From Pollutimonas sp036675275 (GTDB lineage: Bacteria > Pseudomonadota > Gammaproteobacteria > Burkholderiales > Burkholderiaceae_B): 64,000 bases of DNA. Under the pieces are notes generated by a model. The model had not been told where the DNA came from and searched no databases. It saw only the letters and a program-made list of their open reading frames with translations. The stretch covers positions 1-64,000 of the forward strand of contig JAKFFG010000026.1 in NCBI GenBank assembly GCA_036675275.1. The letters are read 5' to 3'. Shown in pieces: positions 7,663 through 16,029 of this stretch (positions within the stretch are counted from its first letter, which is position 1; every line of letters starts with the position of its first letter). The position numbers and the translations under genes are program-made.

Positions 7663-8997
7663 ATGAAGCAAACACGAAACAATACCGGCAAGACACCCGA
7701 ACGCACTCCCGAGCAGCGCGACGAACGGCGGGCGCTTACCTATGCACTGGCCATACATGCCCTTCTGATTCTGTTCATGTTGTACGGCTTCATTGCCACA
7801 CCTTCCACTCCCAATCCCGTGCAGGTCGAACTCTGGACCGACGGCACAACGCCTACGGCAGGAGAGCCCGAAGCCGAGCCCGAGCCTGCGGAACCGGTGG
7901 AAGAAGAACCTCAGCCAGAGCCGGAACCTACTCCACAGCCGGAGCCGGAGCCGCAACCTGAGCCCGAGCCTGAGCCCGTCGTCGAGCCCCCTCCGCCTCC
8001 TCCGCCTCCCCCACCACCGAAGCCTCCTGTCGTAGAGCCAGAGCCGGAGCCCGAGGTCGATCCTGATATTGCCATCGAAGAAGCACGCAAGAAACGCGAG
8101 CAGGAAGAGAAGGCTGAAAAGGCTGCACAATTGGCTGCCGAGAAAGAAGCTGCCGAGAAGAAAGCTGCAGAAGAAGCAGAGGCTGAAAAGGCTGCGGCCG
8201 AAAAAGCTGCTGCGGAAAAAGCTGCTGCGGAAAAAGCCGCTGCTGAAAAGGCCGCGGCCGAACAGGCGCGCGCAGAGAAACAAGCCAAAGAAGAAGCGGC
8301 GAAAAAAGCGGAGGCTGAAAAAGCTGCCGCGGAACAGAAAGCCAGGGAGCTTGCCGCGGAAAAGGCCGCAGCGGAAAAAGCCGCCAAGGAACTGGCGGCC
8401 AAGAAGGCTGCTCAGGAAGCCGCAGCAGAAAAAGCCGCGGCGGAAAAGGCGGCGGCCGAGAAAGCCGCGGCTGAGAAGAAGGCAGCGGCAGAAAAAGCGG
8501 CAGCGGAGAAGAAAGCGGCGGCTGAGAAAAAGGCTGCAGCCGAAAAGAAAGAGGCCGCTGAAAAGAAAGCAAAAGAGGAAGCTGCCAAGAAAGCCGCCGC
8601 CGAGAAGGCAGCTGCAAGCAAGCGTGACGCCCTTCGCGCTGCGATGCGTGGCGACGCGCTTGGCGCAGCGGGCATCCCCGGCGGAACGGCCGACCGTAAC
8701 CAGGCCGGCGGTGCGGGCGGCGATAGCGGGTATGCGTCCAAGGTACGTTCCTGCATACGCCCGCGCGTGATCTTCAATGTCCCGCCGCGACAAGGCCGCG
8801 CCAACCCCACAGTACAATATAGAGTAGACCTGAGCGCCAATGGTACCGTTGACCGCGTGCAAATAAAGGGCTCCTCCGGGGACTCCCGTTTTGATGCAGC
8901 CGTCAAGAAGGGGATCGAAGCATGTTCGCCTTTCCCCAAACCGCCTAGCGGCAAATACCCGTCCTATATCGACGGCGACTACCGAATGTACGACTAA
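7663..8997 (+). CDS. tolA: Tol-Pal system protein TolA
   Basis: A 444-residue inner-membrane-anchored coupling protein. Residues about 25-45 form the single transmembrane helix (ALAIHALLILFMLYGFI). A Pro/Glu-rich stretch follows (about 65-130), with a polyproline run, then roughly 190 residues of Ala/Lys/Glu helix built from AEKAA repeats (about 140-325). The C-terminal TonB-like domain (about 345-444) contains VRSCIRPRVIF and the final SYIDGDYRMYD. This C-terminal domain reaches across the periplasm to Pal and TolB. A TTG one codon earlier (7660) is possible, but ATG is preferred. The AEKAA repeats make the coding DNA highly repetitive. Confidence 0.95.
   Translation: MKQTRNNTGKTPERTPEQRDERRALTYALAIHALLILFMLYGFIATPSTPNPVQVELWTDGTTPTAGEPEAEPEPAEPVEEEPQPEPEPTPQPEPEPQPEPEPEPVVEPPPPPPPPPPPKPPVVEPEPEPEVDPDIAIEEARKKREQEEKAEKAAQLAAEKEAAEKKAAEEAEAEKAAAEKAAAEKAAAEKAAAEKAAAEQARAEKQAKEEAAKKAEAEKAAAEQKARELAAEKAAAEKAAKELAAKKAAQEAAAEKAAAEKAAAEKAAAEKKAAAEKAAAEKKAAAEKKAAAEKKEAAEKKAKEEAAKKAAAEKAAASKRDALRAAMRGDALGAAGIPGGTADRNQAGGAGGDSGYASKVRSCIRPRVIFNVPPRQGRANPTVQYRVDLSANGTVDRVQIKGSSGDSRFDAAVKKGIEACSPFPKPPSGKYPSYIDGDYRMYD
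8170..8620 (+). repeat. Imperfect AEKAA-coding repeats inside tolA
   Basis: About 450 bp of reiterated GCTGAAAAGGCTGC / GCGGAAAAAGCCGC-type units encode the TolA coiled helix. Copy number is likely to vary between strains. This low-complexity tract also creates long spurious open frames on the opposite strand. Confidence 0.8.
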
Positions 8998-9012
8998 CAG
9001 GAGATCATAGAT

Positions 9013-10323
9013 ATGACAGCCGCCACTCCAGCCAAAACTGCTGCGCCCAGTCCCTGGCGCGTATGGACTTTCGGAGCGCTCCTACTGGCGGTCGGCCTTG
9101 TAGCCGCCCGTCCGTCTCACGCTCAGCTACGCGTCGACATATCCGGCGTGGGCGCGACACAATACCCGATTGCCACCGCCGACTTTGCCGGCGATGCACA
9201 GGGCCAGGCCGTGGCCGAAATCATTCGAGCCGACCTGACCCGATCGGGCCAGTTTCGGCTCGTCAACGCCACAGGCACCAGCCTGAATGCGGAAAGCACT
9301 ATTGCCTACGACGATTGGCGAAACCGCGGTGCTGACTATTTGGCCTATGGCTCAATTTCCCAAACAGGGGGTCAATACAGCATCAGCTATCGATTGGTCG
9401 ATTCAGTACGCAAGACTCAGCTCGACGGCGTGGCTTTCGCCGGCACCGAAAAAGAATTGCGCCGTATTTCACACCAGATTGCCGATCGTATCTACGAAAA
9501 AATCACTGGAGTGCGCGGCGTTTTCTCCACGCGACTCGCCTATGTGTTGCAAACCAGCAACGGTTATGAGTTACAAATTGCAGATGCCGACGGACAAAAT
9601 CCGCAGGTAATGTTGCGGTCCAAACAGTCGATTATTTCGCCGGCCTGGTCGCCCGACGGCAAACGTTTGGCCTATGTCAGCTTCGAAGCCGGCAAGCCTG
9701 TGGTGTACGTACAAACGCTGGCCACGGGTCAACGCGTGCCCATAGCGAACTTCAAGGGTAACAATAGTGCCCCGGCCTGGTCGCCCAATGGCGAGCAGTT
9801 GGCTATCGTTTTATCGCGCGACAGCATATCCCAGATCTACACCATCAATGCCGATGGATCGGGGCTGCGCCGAGTGATGCGCTCTCCTCTTATCGACACA
9901 GAACCCACCTATACGCCCGATGGCGCATCGCTGATTTTCACGAGCGACCGAGGTGGTAGCCCCCACATCTATCGGGTGCCTGTTTCGGGCGGCGACGCAC
10001 AACGCGTCACCTTCAACGGTAGTTACAATATCTCACCGGCACTGTCGCCAGACGGAAACAACCTGGTGTACGTTACAAGAAGAGATGGTGCTTTCCGGAT
10101 TGCAATCCAAAATATGGGGTCGGGATCTGAGCAATTATTAACCGCCGGCCCCGATGATGAGTCACCAAGTTTTGCACCGAACGGAATGCAAATCCTATAT
10201 AGTTCTGTACAAGGTGGCCGTAGCGTATTGGCCGTAATTTCGGTCGATGGCCGCGTCCGCCAAACGCTGTCAGCACTTAACGGCAAAGTACGCGAACCAA
10301 CCTGGGGACCATTTACTAATTAA
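9013..10323 (+). CDS. tolB: Periplasmic Tol-Pal translocation protein TolB
   Basis: A 436-residue periplasmic protein with an N-terminal signal peptide (VWTFGALLLAVGLVAARPSHA, mature from about residue 38). The N-terminal domain of about 130 residues includes DYLAYGSI and the RISHQIADRIYEKITG segment. A six-bladed beta-propeller follows, whose blades are marked by WSPDGKRLAYVS, WSPNGEQLAIVLS, YTPDGASLIFTSDRGG, LSPDGNNLVYVTRRDG and FAPNGMQILYSS. TolB cycles between Pal and TolA at the division site. The start is preceded by the purine-rich AACAGGAGATCATAGAT, a good ribosome-binding site. Confidence 0.96.
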   Translation: MTAATPAKTAAPSPWRVWTFGALLLAVGLVAARPSHAQLRVDISGVGATQYPIATADFAGDAQGQAVAEIIRADLTRSGQFRLVNATGTSLNAESTIAYDDWRNRGADYLAYGSISQTGGQYSISYRLVDSVRKTQLDGVAFAGTEKELRRISHQIADRIYEKITGVRGVFSTRLAYVLQTSNGYELQIADADGQNPQVMLRSKQSIISPAWSPDGKRLAYVSFEAGKPVVYVQTLATGQRVPIANFKGNNSAPAWSPNGEQLAIVLSRDSISQIYTINADGSGLRRVMRSPLIDTEPTYTPDGASLIFTSDRGGSPHIYRVPVSGGDAQRVTFNGSYNISPALSPDGNNLVYVTRRDGAFRIAIQNMGSGSEQLLTAGPDDESPSFAPNGMQILYSSVQGGRSVLAVISVDGRVRQTLSALNGKVREPTWGPFTN

Positions 10324-10353
10324 TCAGTGTGACTCTTTTTCAAAGGAACTTAA

Positions 10354-10854
10354 ATGAGCTCGCGCATCGCAAGACGCCTCACAATCGCCGCTTTTGTTGC
10401 TACGTTGGCAGCATGTAGCTCTGTACCCCTGGACCAGTCCGCAAGCGGAACTGGCACTGGCGGCACAGATTCGGCCAGCTCGGGGCAAATCATGGACCCG
10501 TTTAATCCGCAAAGCCCGCTCGCTCAACAGCGTTCGGTCTATTTCGATTTCGACAGCTACACAGTCCCTGACCAATACCGCAGCGTGGTCGAAATGCACT
10601 CCACGTACCTGACCAGCCACGGACAACAAAAAGTCCGCATCGAAGGCAACGCCGATGCACGTGGTGGATCTGAATACAACTTGGCGCTTGGCCAGCGCCG
10701 CTCCGAAGCAGTTGCGCGTATGATGACCCTGCTGGGCGTCAACAGCAACCAAATCGAAGCGATCAGCTTAGGCAAGGAAAAACCCAAAGCATTGGGCAAT
10801 ACCGAAGCCGACTTCGCTGAGAACCGTCGTGCAGATATTGTGTACCAACAATAA
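10354..10854 (+). CDS. pal: Peptidoglycan-associated outer-membrane lipoprotein Pal
   Basis: A 166-residue lipoprotein with lipobox LAAC (acylated Cys21), a flexible Ser/Gly/Thr linker, and an OmpA-like peptidoglycan-binding domain from about residue 58. The domain shows VYFDFDSYTV, the GNADARGGSEYNLALGQRRSEAV helix that contacts diaminopimelate, and the closing ENRRADIVY. It tethers the outer membrane to peptidoglycan and is the target of TolA/TolB. AAAGGAACTTAA precedes the start. Confidence 0.97.
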   Translation: MSSRIARRLTIAAFVATLAACSSVPLDQSASGTGTGGTDSASSGQIMDPFNPQSPLAQQRSVYFDFDSYTVPDQYRSVVEMHSTYLTSHGQQKVRIEGNADARGGSEYNLALGQRRSEAVARMMTLLGVNSNQIEAISLGKEKPKALGNTEADFAENRRADIVYQQ

Positions 10855-10875
10855 TATCTGATCACTCAGACTGTT

Positions 10876-10910
10876 AACGCCGTGGCGGCATTCCGCCGCG
10901 GCGTTTTTAT
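10876..10910 (+). terminator. Intrinsic terminator between pal and cpoB
   Basis: AACGCCGTGGCGG and CCGCCGCGGCGTT form a 13-bp stem (one G-T wobble) with a CATT loop, followed by TTTAT. It begins 21 bp past the pal stop and ends just before the cpoB ribosome-binding site. It probably reduces read-through from pal into cpoB and the transporter genes behind it. Confidence 0.8.
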
Positions 10911-10926
10911 TTCAACGGAACCCAAA

Positions 10927-11616
10927 ATGAGCGTTTATTCCCTGCCCCTGCGTACCGCCTTGCTGACTGCGACACTGTCCGTTTCGGCATTGTTTGCAAC
11001 GCCCGCGCTGGCATTCTCCGACGATGAAGCGCGCCGCGCCATCCTCGAACTGCGCGCACAGATCAAGCAATTGACCGAACAGAACCGACAGGCCCGTATC
11101 CAGCTGGCCGACCAGATGGACGCGATCCGGCAGGAAATGGCCACCATGCGAGGCCAAATGGAAACGCTGACATGGCAGCAAGAGCTCGATAAGCGCTCAA
11201 GCGAAGATCAATCCGGGGGCACTGCCTCCACCCAGGTATCCGACCCGCAAGAACAGGCCGCCTACGACGCATCCATGGGACTGTTTCGCAGCGGAAAATA
11301 CAAAGAAGCCGCCAGCTCTCTCGCGACATTCATCCAGACCTATCCCGACAGCGCCCTTGTACCGGAGGCACGTTTCTATCGCGGCAGCAGCATGTATGCC
11401 AGCAAAGACTTCAAGGGCTCCATCCAGGGCTTGCAGGGCATGGTCAAATCATCCCCGGACGACCCTCGTGCCCCTGATGCGCTGCTGGTCATAGCCGCCA
11501 GCCAGATTGAACTCAACGACTTGGCCGGCGCCAAGGCCAGCCTGCAGCGTATCGTAAAAGACTATCCGCAAACCTCCGCCGCGGAAACCGCCAAGAGCCG
11601 GCTGAAACTGCTTTAA
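10927..11616 (+). CDS. cpoB: Cell division coordinator CpoB (YbgF)
   Basis: A 229-residue periplasmic protein. The signal peptide (LRTALLTATLSVSALFATPALA) is followed by a trimerising coiled coil (RRAILELRAQIKQLTEQNRQ and onward) and a C-terminal TPR domain of about 120 residues (YDASMGLFRSGKYKEAASSL, PEARFYRGSSMYASKDFKGS, APDALLVIAASQIELND). CpoB couples peptidoglycan synthesis to Tol-driven outer-membrane constriction. An in-frame ATG at 10882 lies inside the terminator stem and would bury the signal peptide. The ATG at 10927, preceded by TTCAACGGAACCCAAA, is therefore chosen. Confidence 0.93.
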   Translation: MSVYSLPLRTALLTATLSVSALFATPALAFSDDEARRAILELRAQIKQLTEQNRQARIQLADQMDAIRQEMATMRGQMETLTWQQELDKRSSEDQSGGTASTQVSDPQEQAAYDASMGLFRSGKYKEAASSLATFIQTYPDSALVPEARFYRGSSMYASKDFKGSIQGLQGMVKSSPDDPRAPDALLVIAASQIELNDLAGAKASLQRIVKDYPQTSAAETAKSRLKLL

Positions 11617-11618
11617 TA

Positions 11619-12665
11619 ATGTCCGTCAGCGCCTCGGCCACCAATCTTGCCTACCAGCAAACATGGCGCCGCAGAAAGTTCTTCCTGGCGCTGCTGCTGG
11701 CCGCCACCCTGGCGATTGCCTGCATCGATCTTCTGTTGGGGCCTGCCGAACTGGCGTGGACCTCCTTACTGCAGGCGCTGTTGAATCCTGGTTCTGTTGA
11801 TTCAACGCTGGACATCATTGTGTGGCAAATTAGGCTGCCCCAGGCGCTGATGGCTCTGCTGGTGGGCGCGGCGCTGGGTCTGGCAGGCGCCGAGATGCAG
11901 ACGGTACTCAATAACCCCTTGGCCAGTCCCTTCACTCTGGGCGTATCGTCAGCGGCGGCGTTGGGCGCCGCCCTGACGCTTGTGTTCGACTGGCGGCTTG
12001 CGCTGATTCCGCAACAGTATGTGCTCGTGCTGAGCGCTTTCATTCTGGCACTGTTTTGCGCGCTGCTGCTCGATACCATAGCGCGTCGTGCACGCATAGG
12101 CAGCGCCGGCATCGTCTTGTTCGGAATCGCCCTTGTATTCAGCTTCAACGCCCTGCTTTCGCTGGTGCAGCTCACAGCCAGCGCCGCCGCCCTGCAGGAC
12201 CTTGTGTTCTGGATGATGGGCAGCCTGGAGCGCAGCGGCTGGCCCAAGGTGCTCATGATGGGCGTCGCCCTGGCACTGGTGCTGCCTTTTTCCTTACGCA
12301 GGGCCTGGCAGCTTACGGCATTGCGTTTCGGCGATGACCGCGCTGCCAGCCTGGGCGTAAATGCTCAAGGGGTACGGCGCGGCGCATTGCTGCGTATCAG
12401 CGTCCTGGCCTCGCTGGCGGTCGCCTTGGTAGGCGTGATCGGCTTCATTGGCCTGGTGGCCCCGCACATAGCCAGGCGGCTTTGGGGCGAAGATCACAGG
12501 TGGTATCTGCCGGCCAGCGCCTGCATTGGCAGCGCGATATTGATCAGCGCCTCCGTGGCGGCGAAATTGATCAGCACTCATACCGTCGTTCCCGTCGGCA
12601 TCGTCACCACCCTGGTCGGCATCCCTTTCTTTATCGTTGCGCTGATGCGGCGGACCGTTAATTAA
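11619..12665 (+). CDS. FecCD/BtuC-type ABC transporter permease (iron-siderophore or cobalamin import)
   Basis: A 348-residue integral membrane protein with roughly ten helices. It carries family hallmarks: the segment IRLPQALMALLVGAALGLAG, then MQTVLNNPLASPFTLGVSSAAALGA, and the late GFIGLVAPHIARRLWGEDHRWYLP that contacts the ATPase. Such permeases import ferric siderophores, haem or vitamin B12 with a periplasmic binding protein. The gene starts only 2 bp after cpoB, with no clear ribosome-binding site of its own, which suggests translational coupling. The partner ATPase follows by 2 bp. No binding-protein or TonB-receptor gene is nearby, so the substrate cannot be assigned. Confidence 0.92.
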   Translation: MSVSASATNLAYQQTWRRRKFFLALLLAATLAIACIDLLLGPAELAWTSLLQALLNPGSVDSTLDIIVWQIRLPQALMALLVGAALGLAGAEMQTVLNNPLASPFTLGVSSAAALGAALTLVFDWRLALIPQQYVLVLSAFILALFCALLLDTIARRARIGSAGIVLFGIALVFSFNALLSLVQLTASAAALQDLVFWMMGSLERSGWPKVLMMGVALALVLPFSLRRAWQLTALRFGDDRAASLGVNAQGVRRGALLRISVLASLAVALVGVIGFIGLVAPHIARRLWGEDHRWYLPASACIGSAILISASVAAKLISTHTVVPVGIVTTLVGIPFFIVALMRRTVN

Positions 12666-12667
12666 AC

Positions 12668-13465
12668 ATGGCGCCGGAATCCTCCCACGCCGAATTGCGC
12701 ATCGCCGGCCTGACATGCACGCTGGGGCGCAACAGGGTCTTGAATGGACTGACACTGCCCGTGCTGCGAGGCGGCGAGATCGTTGCCTTGCTGGGCCGAA
12801 ATGGCAGCGGCAAGTCTACGCTTTTACGCAGCATTGCCGGGCTCGTTCCGGCCCACGCTGAAACGCTGATGCTCAACGATGTGAACCTGTCACCGCTGGC
12901 ACCGCAGGCGCGCGCCGCGAAGATCCGCTATCTTCCGCAAAGCCTGCCTGAGTTCGTCCATCTTACGGTCACCGAAGCGATCCTGGTCGCGCTCAAAGCG
13001 CGCGGTCCGGTCAACACCGCAACAGCCATGCAAAAGGTCATGGCCATTCTGGGCGATCTCGATATAGCCCACCTGGCCTCTTGCTTCCTGGATGAGTTAT
13101 CCGGTGGACAGAAGCAATTGGTCGGGCTCGCGCAAGCACTGGTCCATGAACCCACGGTGCTGCTGCTGGACGAACCCTTGGCATCGCTGGACCTGAACTA
13201 CCAGCATCATGTCATGCAGATGCTGGCTGAATTGGCGAGTGCCAGAGGATTGCTGGTTGTCATCGTCCTGCACGACTTGAACATTGCCTTGCGCTATGCG
13301 AGCCTGGCGCTGCTTCTGCATAAAGGGGATGTGCTGGCCAGCGGGGATCCATTGACAGTCGTAACGCCGCCCCACTTGGCGGAGGCCTTCCTCATCCAGG
13401 CGCGAGTAGAGCGCTGCAGCCTGGGACACCCCAACGTATTCGTCGACGACCTGATTCAACTCTGA
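12668..13465 (+). CDS. FecE-type ABC transporter ATPase
   Basis: A 265-residue ATP-binding subunit for the preceding permease. Walker A GRNGSGKST is at residues 43-51, the Q-loop is near YLPQSLPEF, the signature is LSGGQKQLVGLAQAL, Walker B is VLLLDEPLASLD, and the switch histidine is in VLHDLN. This set is typical of the iron/B12 importer class. It is spaced 2 bp from the permease and 8 bp from the hydrolase, so one transcript is likely. Confidence 0.92.
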   Translation: MAPESSHAELRIAGLTCTLGRNRVLNGLTLPVLRGGEIVALLGRNGSGKSTLLRSIAGLVPAHAETLMLNDVNLSPLAPQARAAKIRYLPQSLPEFVHLTVTEAILVALKARGPVNTATAMQKVMAILGDLDIAHLASCFLDELSGGQKQLVGLAQALVHEPTVLLLDEPLASLDLNYQHHVMQMLAELASARGLLVVIVLHDLNIALRYASLALLLHKGDVLASGDPLTVVTPPHLAEAFLIQARVERCSLGHPNVFVDDLIQL

Positions 13466-13473
13466 TCTCCTTC

Positions 13474-14295
13474 ATGCTGACTACTCAAACGCTGCCCCAG
13501 CACACTACTCCCCTCGACGATACCCTGGTCCACTACACTGAAGCCGGACAAGGCGAAATCGTGTTGTTGATACACGGTTCACTCTGCGACTACCGCTACT
13601 GGCGTTGGCAGATTCCCGCGTTAAGCAAAGACTACCGTGTCGTGGCCCCCAGCTTGCGTGGTTTTTGGCCCGACCCTTTCCAGCAGGAAAATGCCCGCTT
13701 CAACATAGGCCAGCACTGCCGCGACATGATCGCCTTTTGTCGCCGGCTGGGCCAGGGACAGCCCATCCATGTCCTCGGCCATTCGCGCGGCGCGCATGTT
13801 GCGCTGGAACTGGCATGCGAAGCGCCGGAGCTGGTGCGCAGCCTTACCCTGGCAGACCCGGGATTTCGCATTGGCGACGAAGCGCCCAACTCCTCCGTGC
13901 ATACGAAGGTTGCCGCCCTGCTGGAACAGGGGGAAATCGAACAGGGCTTGTCTGAATTCGTCGATGCCGTCAACGGCCCCGGTACGTGGCGCCAAATGGT
14001 CGGCTGGTTCAAGACCATGGTCAAGGACAATGCCTATACCCTGTTGTCGCAAAGACGGGAAGTGGATTTAGGCATGGACCTGATGCGTGCCAGCCGCTTG
14101 AAGAATCCGGTGCTGTTGATAGGCGGGGCCAACAGTCCGGCCCGCTATGGCAGCCGGCTGGACGTACTTGAAAAGACGTTCGAGCAGGTATCGCGCATTA
14201 CGATTCCGCTGGCCTCCCATGGAATGAACCTCGCCAATCCAAAGGCGTTCAATAAAGCACTGGCCGACTTTCTGGGCGCAGTCCCGTCGCGCTAA
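13474..14295 (+). CDS. Alpha/beta-hydrolase fold protein
   Basis: A 273-residue hydrolase with oxyanion-hole motif HGSLCDYRYW, nucleophile elbow GHSRGAH (serine nucleophile), a likely acid in the segment after LLIGGANSPARYG, and the catalytic histidine in LASHGMN. It is 8 bp behind the ABC ATPase gene. A role in releasing metal from an imported siderophore is possible from the context, but it resembles general esterase/haloperoxidase-like hydrolases rather than a known siderophore esterase. The substrate is unknown. Confidence 0.85.
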   Translation: MLTTQTLPQHTTPLDDTLVHYTEAGQGEIVLLIHGSLCDYRYWRWQIPALSKDYRVVAPSLRGFWPDPFQQENARFNIGQHCRDMIAFCRRLGQGQPIHVLGHSRGAHVALELACEAPELVRSLTLADPGFRIGDEAPNSSVHTKVAALLEQGEIEQGLSEFVDAVNGPGTWRQMVGWFKTMVKDNAYTLLSQRREVDLGMDLMRASRLKNPVLLIGGANSPARYGSRLDVLEKTFEQVSRITIPLASHGMNLANPKAFNKALADFLGAVPSR

Positions 14296-14324
14296 GAAGT
14301 CGACCGCGACGCGGCCGACCTTAC

Positions 14325-14350
14325 AAGGCCTGCTGCCGCGGGCCTTTCAA
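14325..14350. terminator. Weak hairpin between convergent genes
   Basis: AAGGCC and GGCCTT form a 6-bp stem around a 10-base GC-rich loop in the 60-bp gap between the convergent hydrolase and copper-chaperone genes. The T run on the + strand is short (TTTC). It is a weak candidate terminator. Confidence 0.3.
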
Positions 14351-14355
14351 GCCGG

Positions 14356-14979
14356 TTAGTGCGGCATAGGCGTTCTGGTATTGGCGGGCTTGATCTCGCA
14401 CTCGGCAGATGCCTTCTCGCCGTTATCGAACAGGAAGTCCAGGGCAATCTTGCTGCCCACCGGGTGATCCTTTATAGGATCTTCCAGCATCGCATGGTAA
14501 GCGCCCGGCTTGAACTCCAGCTGGCCGCCAGCCGGAATGACCACGCTATGCGCGGCCGACATCCGGCTCATGCCATCTTTGTGCACGGTCTGATGCAGCA
14601 TGACCATGCCGTAGGCGGGCGAGGCGGCGCTTTTCAAATGGACGGACTCGTTGGCGGAATTGGCTATGACGAAGTAGCCACCCGAAGGCGCTGGCGATGG
14701 CATGGACCGTATCCAGCAACCGGACACCGTCAATGTGGCCGAGGTCTTGGCTTTGCTTATCTCCGATGCGGCGGCGCCGGACGCAACGGCGCCCGACGCA
14801 GTGGCGCCCGACGCAGTGGCGCCCGGCGCGTGCCCGTGTGGCGCCCCGCCATGGTCGTGTCCCGCATGGGCCATCAGCATGGGGAGCTGGGCCGGCGCGG
14901 AGCCGGTTTCAGTTGCTTGTGCACCCGCGCCGAAGGCGCCGCAAAGGCCGAGGAGGCCGGTGATAATCTGTTTGTTCAT
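14356..14979 (-). CDS. PCu(A)C-type periplasmic copper chaperone with His/Gly/Ala-rich linker
   Basis: A 207-residue exported protein: a signal peptide (ITGLLGLCGAFGAGAQA), a His-rich segment (MLMAHAGHDHGGAPHGHAPG), four SGATA/SGAVA-type repeats, then the PCu(A)C domain from about residue 83. The copper motif H-x10-M-x21-H-x-M is recognisable, from MLHQ through GMSRM to GAYHAML. PCu(A)C proteins deliver Cu(I) to the CuA/CuB sites of cytochrome oxidase. The His-rich N-terminal arm is an added metal-binding segment not found in the minimal family. It is the second gene of a two-gene copper operon with the DUF2946 gene 41 bp upstream. Confidence 0.88.
   Translation of the reverse strand: MNKQIITGLLGLCGAFGAGAQATETGSAPAQLPMLMAHAGHDHGGAPHGHAPGATASGATASGAVASGAAASEISKAKTSATLTVSGCWIRSMPSPAPSGGYFVIANSANESVHLKSAASPAYGMVMLHQTVHKDGMSRMSAAHSVVIPAGGQLEFKPGAYHAMLEDPIKDHPVGSKIALDFLFDNGEKASAECEIKPANTRTPMPH
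14771..14830 (-). repeat. Four 15-bp tandem repeats in the PCu(A)C linker
   Basis: Units at 14771-14785, 14786-14800, 14801-14815 and 14816-14830 share the form GTGGCGCCCGACGCA with a few substitutions; the middle units differ by two bases at most. They encode the repeated SGATA/SGAVA residues, so copy-number change would keep the frame. Confidence 0.8.
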
Positions 14980-15020
14980 GATGTACTACCCCTGTGTTTA
15001 TTGGATAACTTCTGGCTTGC

Positions 15021-15443
15021 CTACAAAGCGGCAAGGGGCGGGCCCCGCGCACCCGAAGGCGGGCCGTGCCACGCCTGTGCAAAAGCCGGGGCTGCGGCTC
15101 GCCACACGGCCAGGGAGGTATCGTCCTGAACTGCCGCAATGAAAACACCCGGCAACAATGGCAATGCCGCCTGCGCGACGACGGCGCCGAAAGCGCAATC
15201 CAGCGCCAGGGGCTGGGCAGTAAGGGGAGAGTCTTCGAGCGCCAGGACCTTTAGTGCGCCGACAGAAAGGCCGTGGACGCACAAGCTCATGCCCAACCTG
15301 TCGTCCGTGGCGGAACCGGCCGCCGGCATGTAACCTACGGCGATCATGGCGCGCAACAGAAATGCGAGCAGCAGCGCACCCGTAAGAATGCGCCAGCGTG
15401 ACCGATTGGAAGAATGCCGCAAATGCCTGTACATGGTCGGCAA
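15021..15443 (-). CDS. DUF2946 family protein
   Basis: A 140-residue protein with an N-terminal hydrophobic segment (ILTGALLLAFLLRAMIAVGYMP) and the C-terminal ARGPPLAAL tail that is characteristic of DUF2946 proteins. A CVHGL segment and a single later cysteine are visible. The family is usually found beside copper-related periplasmic or TonB-dependent receptor genes; its biochemical role is unknown. Here it precedes a PCu(A)C chaperone gene on the same strand, which supports a copper-homeostasis function by association. Confidence 0.8.
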   Translation of the reverse strand: MPTMYRHLRHSSNRSRWRILTGALLLAFLLRAMIAVGYMPAAGSATDDRLGMSLCVHGLSVGALKVLALEDSPLTAQPLALDCAFGAVVAQAALPLLPGVFIAAVQDDTSLAVWRAAAPAFAQAWHGPPSGARGPPLAAL

Positions 15444-15546
15444 GTGTACTACGCAGGCAATGTCCAGCTGTTGACCGCGCGCAACGACGGCTCTTGTGGC
15501 ACACTAGCCGGATCGGCCGCCGACCCCCTTCTAATCCTGCAGATCC

Positions 15547-15984
15547 ATGACGCCTATTTCGCCAGATCACCCAGCCCAGATCACCGTTGCCGAGTTCAAC
15601 CAGCTGCTGCAGGACCAGCATCCGTTTGCATCCATCCTCGAAATAGAGGTCCTGGATATTGGCTGCGGCACGGCAACGCTGCGTTTGCCGGACCGGGGGT
15701 CTCATCAACGCCTGGGGGGCATCATAGCCGGGCCCATGCTGATGGGTCTGGCAGACCTTGCGCTGTATGCCGCCGTCGTTGGGGCAACAGGCAATCCGCA
15801 AGCGGTCACGGCCAGCCTCAGCATCAACTTCCTGCGCGGGGCGCCTCCCGGCGGCGTTCTGGCACACGCCCATATCCGCAAAGTCGGCCGCCTTGCTTCG
15901 GGCGATGTCATGCTGGTACCGGCGAGCGGCGGGGATCCCGTGGCACAGGTCATCAGCACATGGTCCTTGCCGCGCAAGGCCTGA
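15547..15984 (+). CDS. PaaI-type hotdog thioesterase
   Basis: A 145-residue protein with the PaaI/YdiI pattern: TATLRLPDRGSHQRLGGIIAGP (the H-x-R-x-G-G-x-I-x-G-P block) followed by the helix MGLADLALYAAV, and a C-terminal strand set including GDVMLVPASGGDPVAQVI. Such proteins hydrolyse acyl- or aryl-CoA thioesters in the cytoplasm. The exact substrate is not predictable. It is followed 45 bp later by the MATE exporter gene. Confidence 0.85.
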   Translation: MTPISPDHPAQITVAEFNQLLQDQHPFASILEIEVLDIGCGTATLRLPDRGSHQRLGGIIAGPMLMGLADLALYAAVVGATGNPQAVTASLSINFLRGAPPGGVLAHAHIRKVGRLASGDVMLVPASGGDPVAQVISTWSLPRKA

Positions 15985-16029
15985 CGCTTATTGGCGTTTC
16001 CTCTCGATTTCACCCGACGGCAAACAGGC

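Noticed and set aside
7651..8862. 403-codon open frame on the minus strand opposite tolA, Phe/Leu/Arg-rich
   Set aside because: It is created by the AEKAA-coding repeats of tolA read backwards; it has low complexity, no family resemblance and no ribosome-binding site.
10882..10926. Longer cpoB start at 10882
   Set aside because: It lies inside the pal terminator stem and would place charged residues before the signal peptide.
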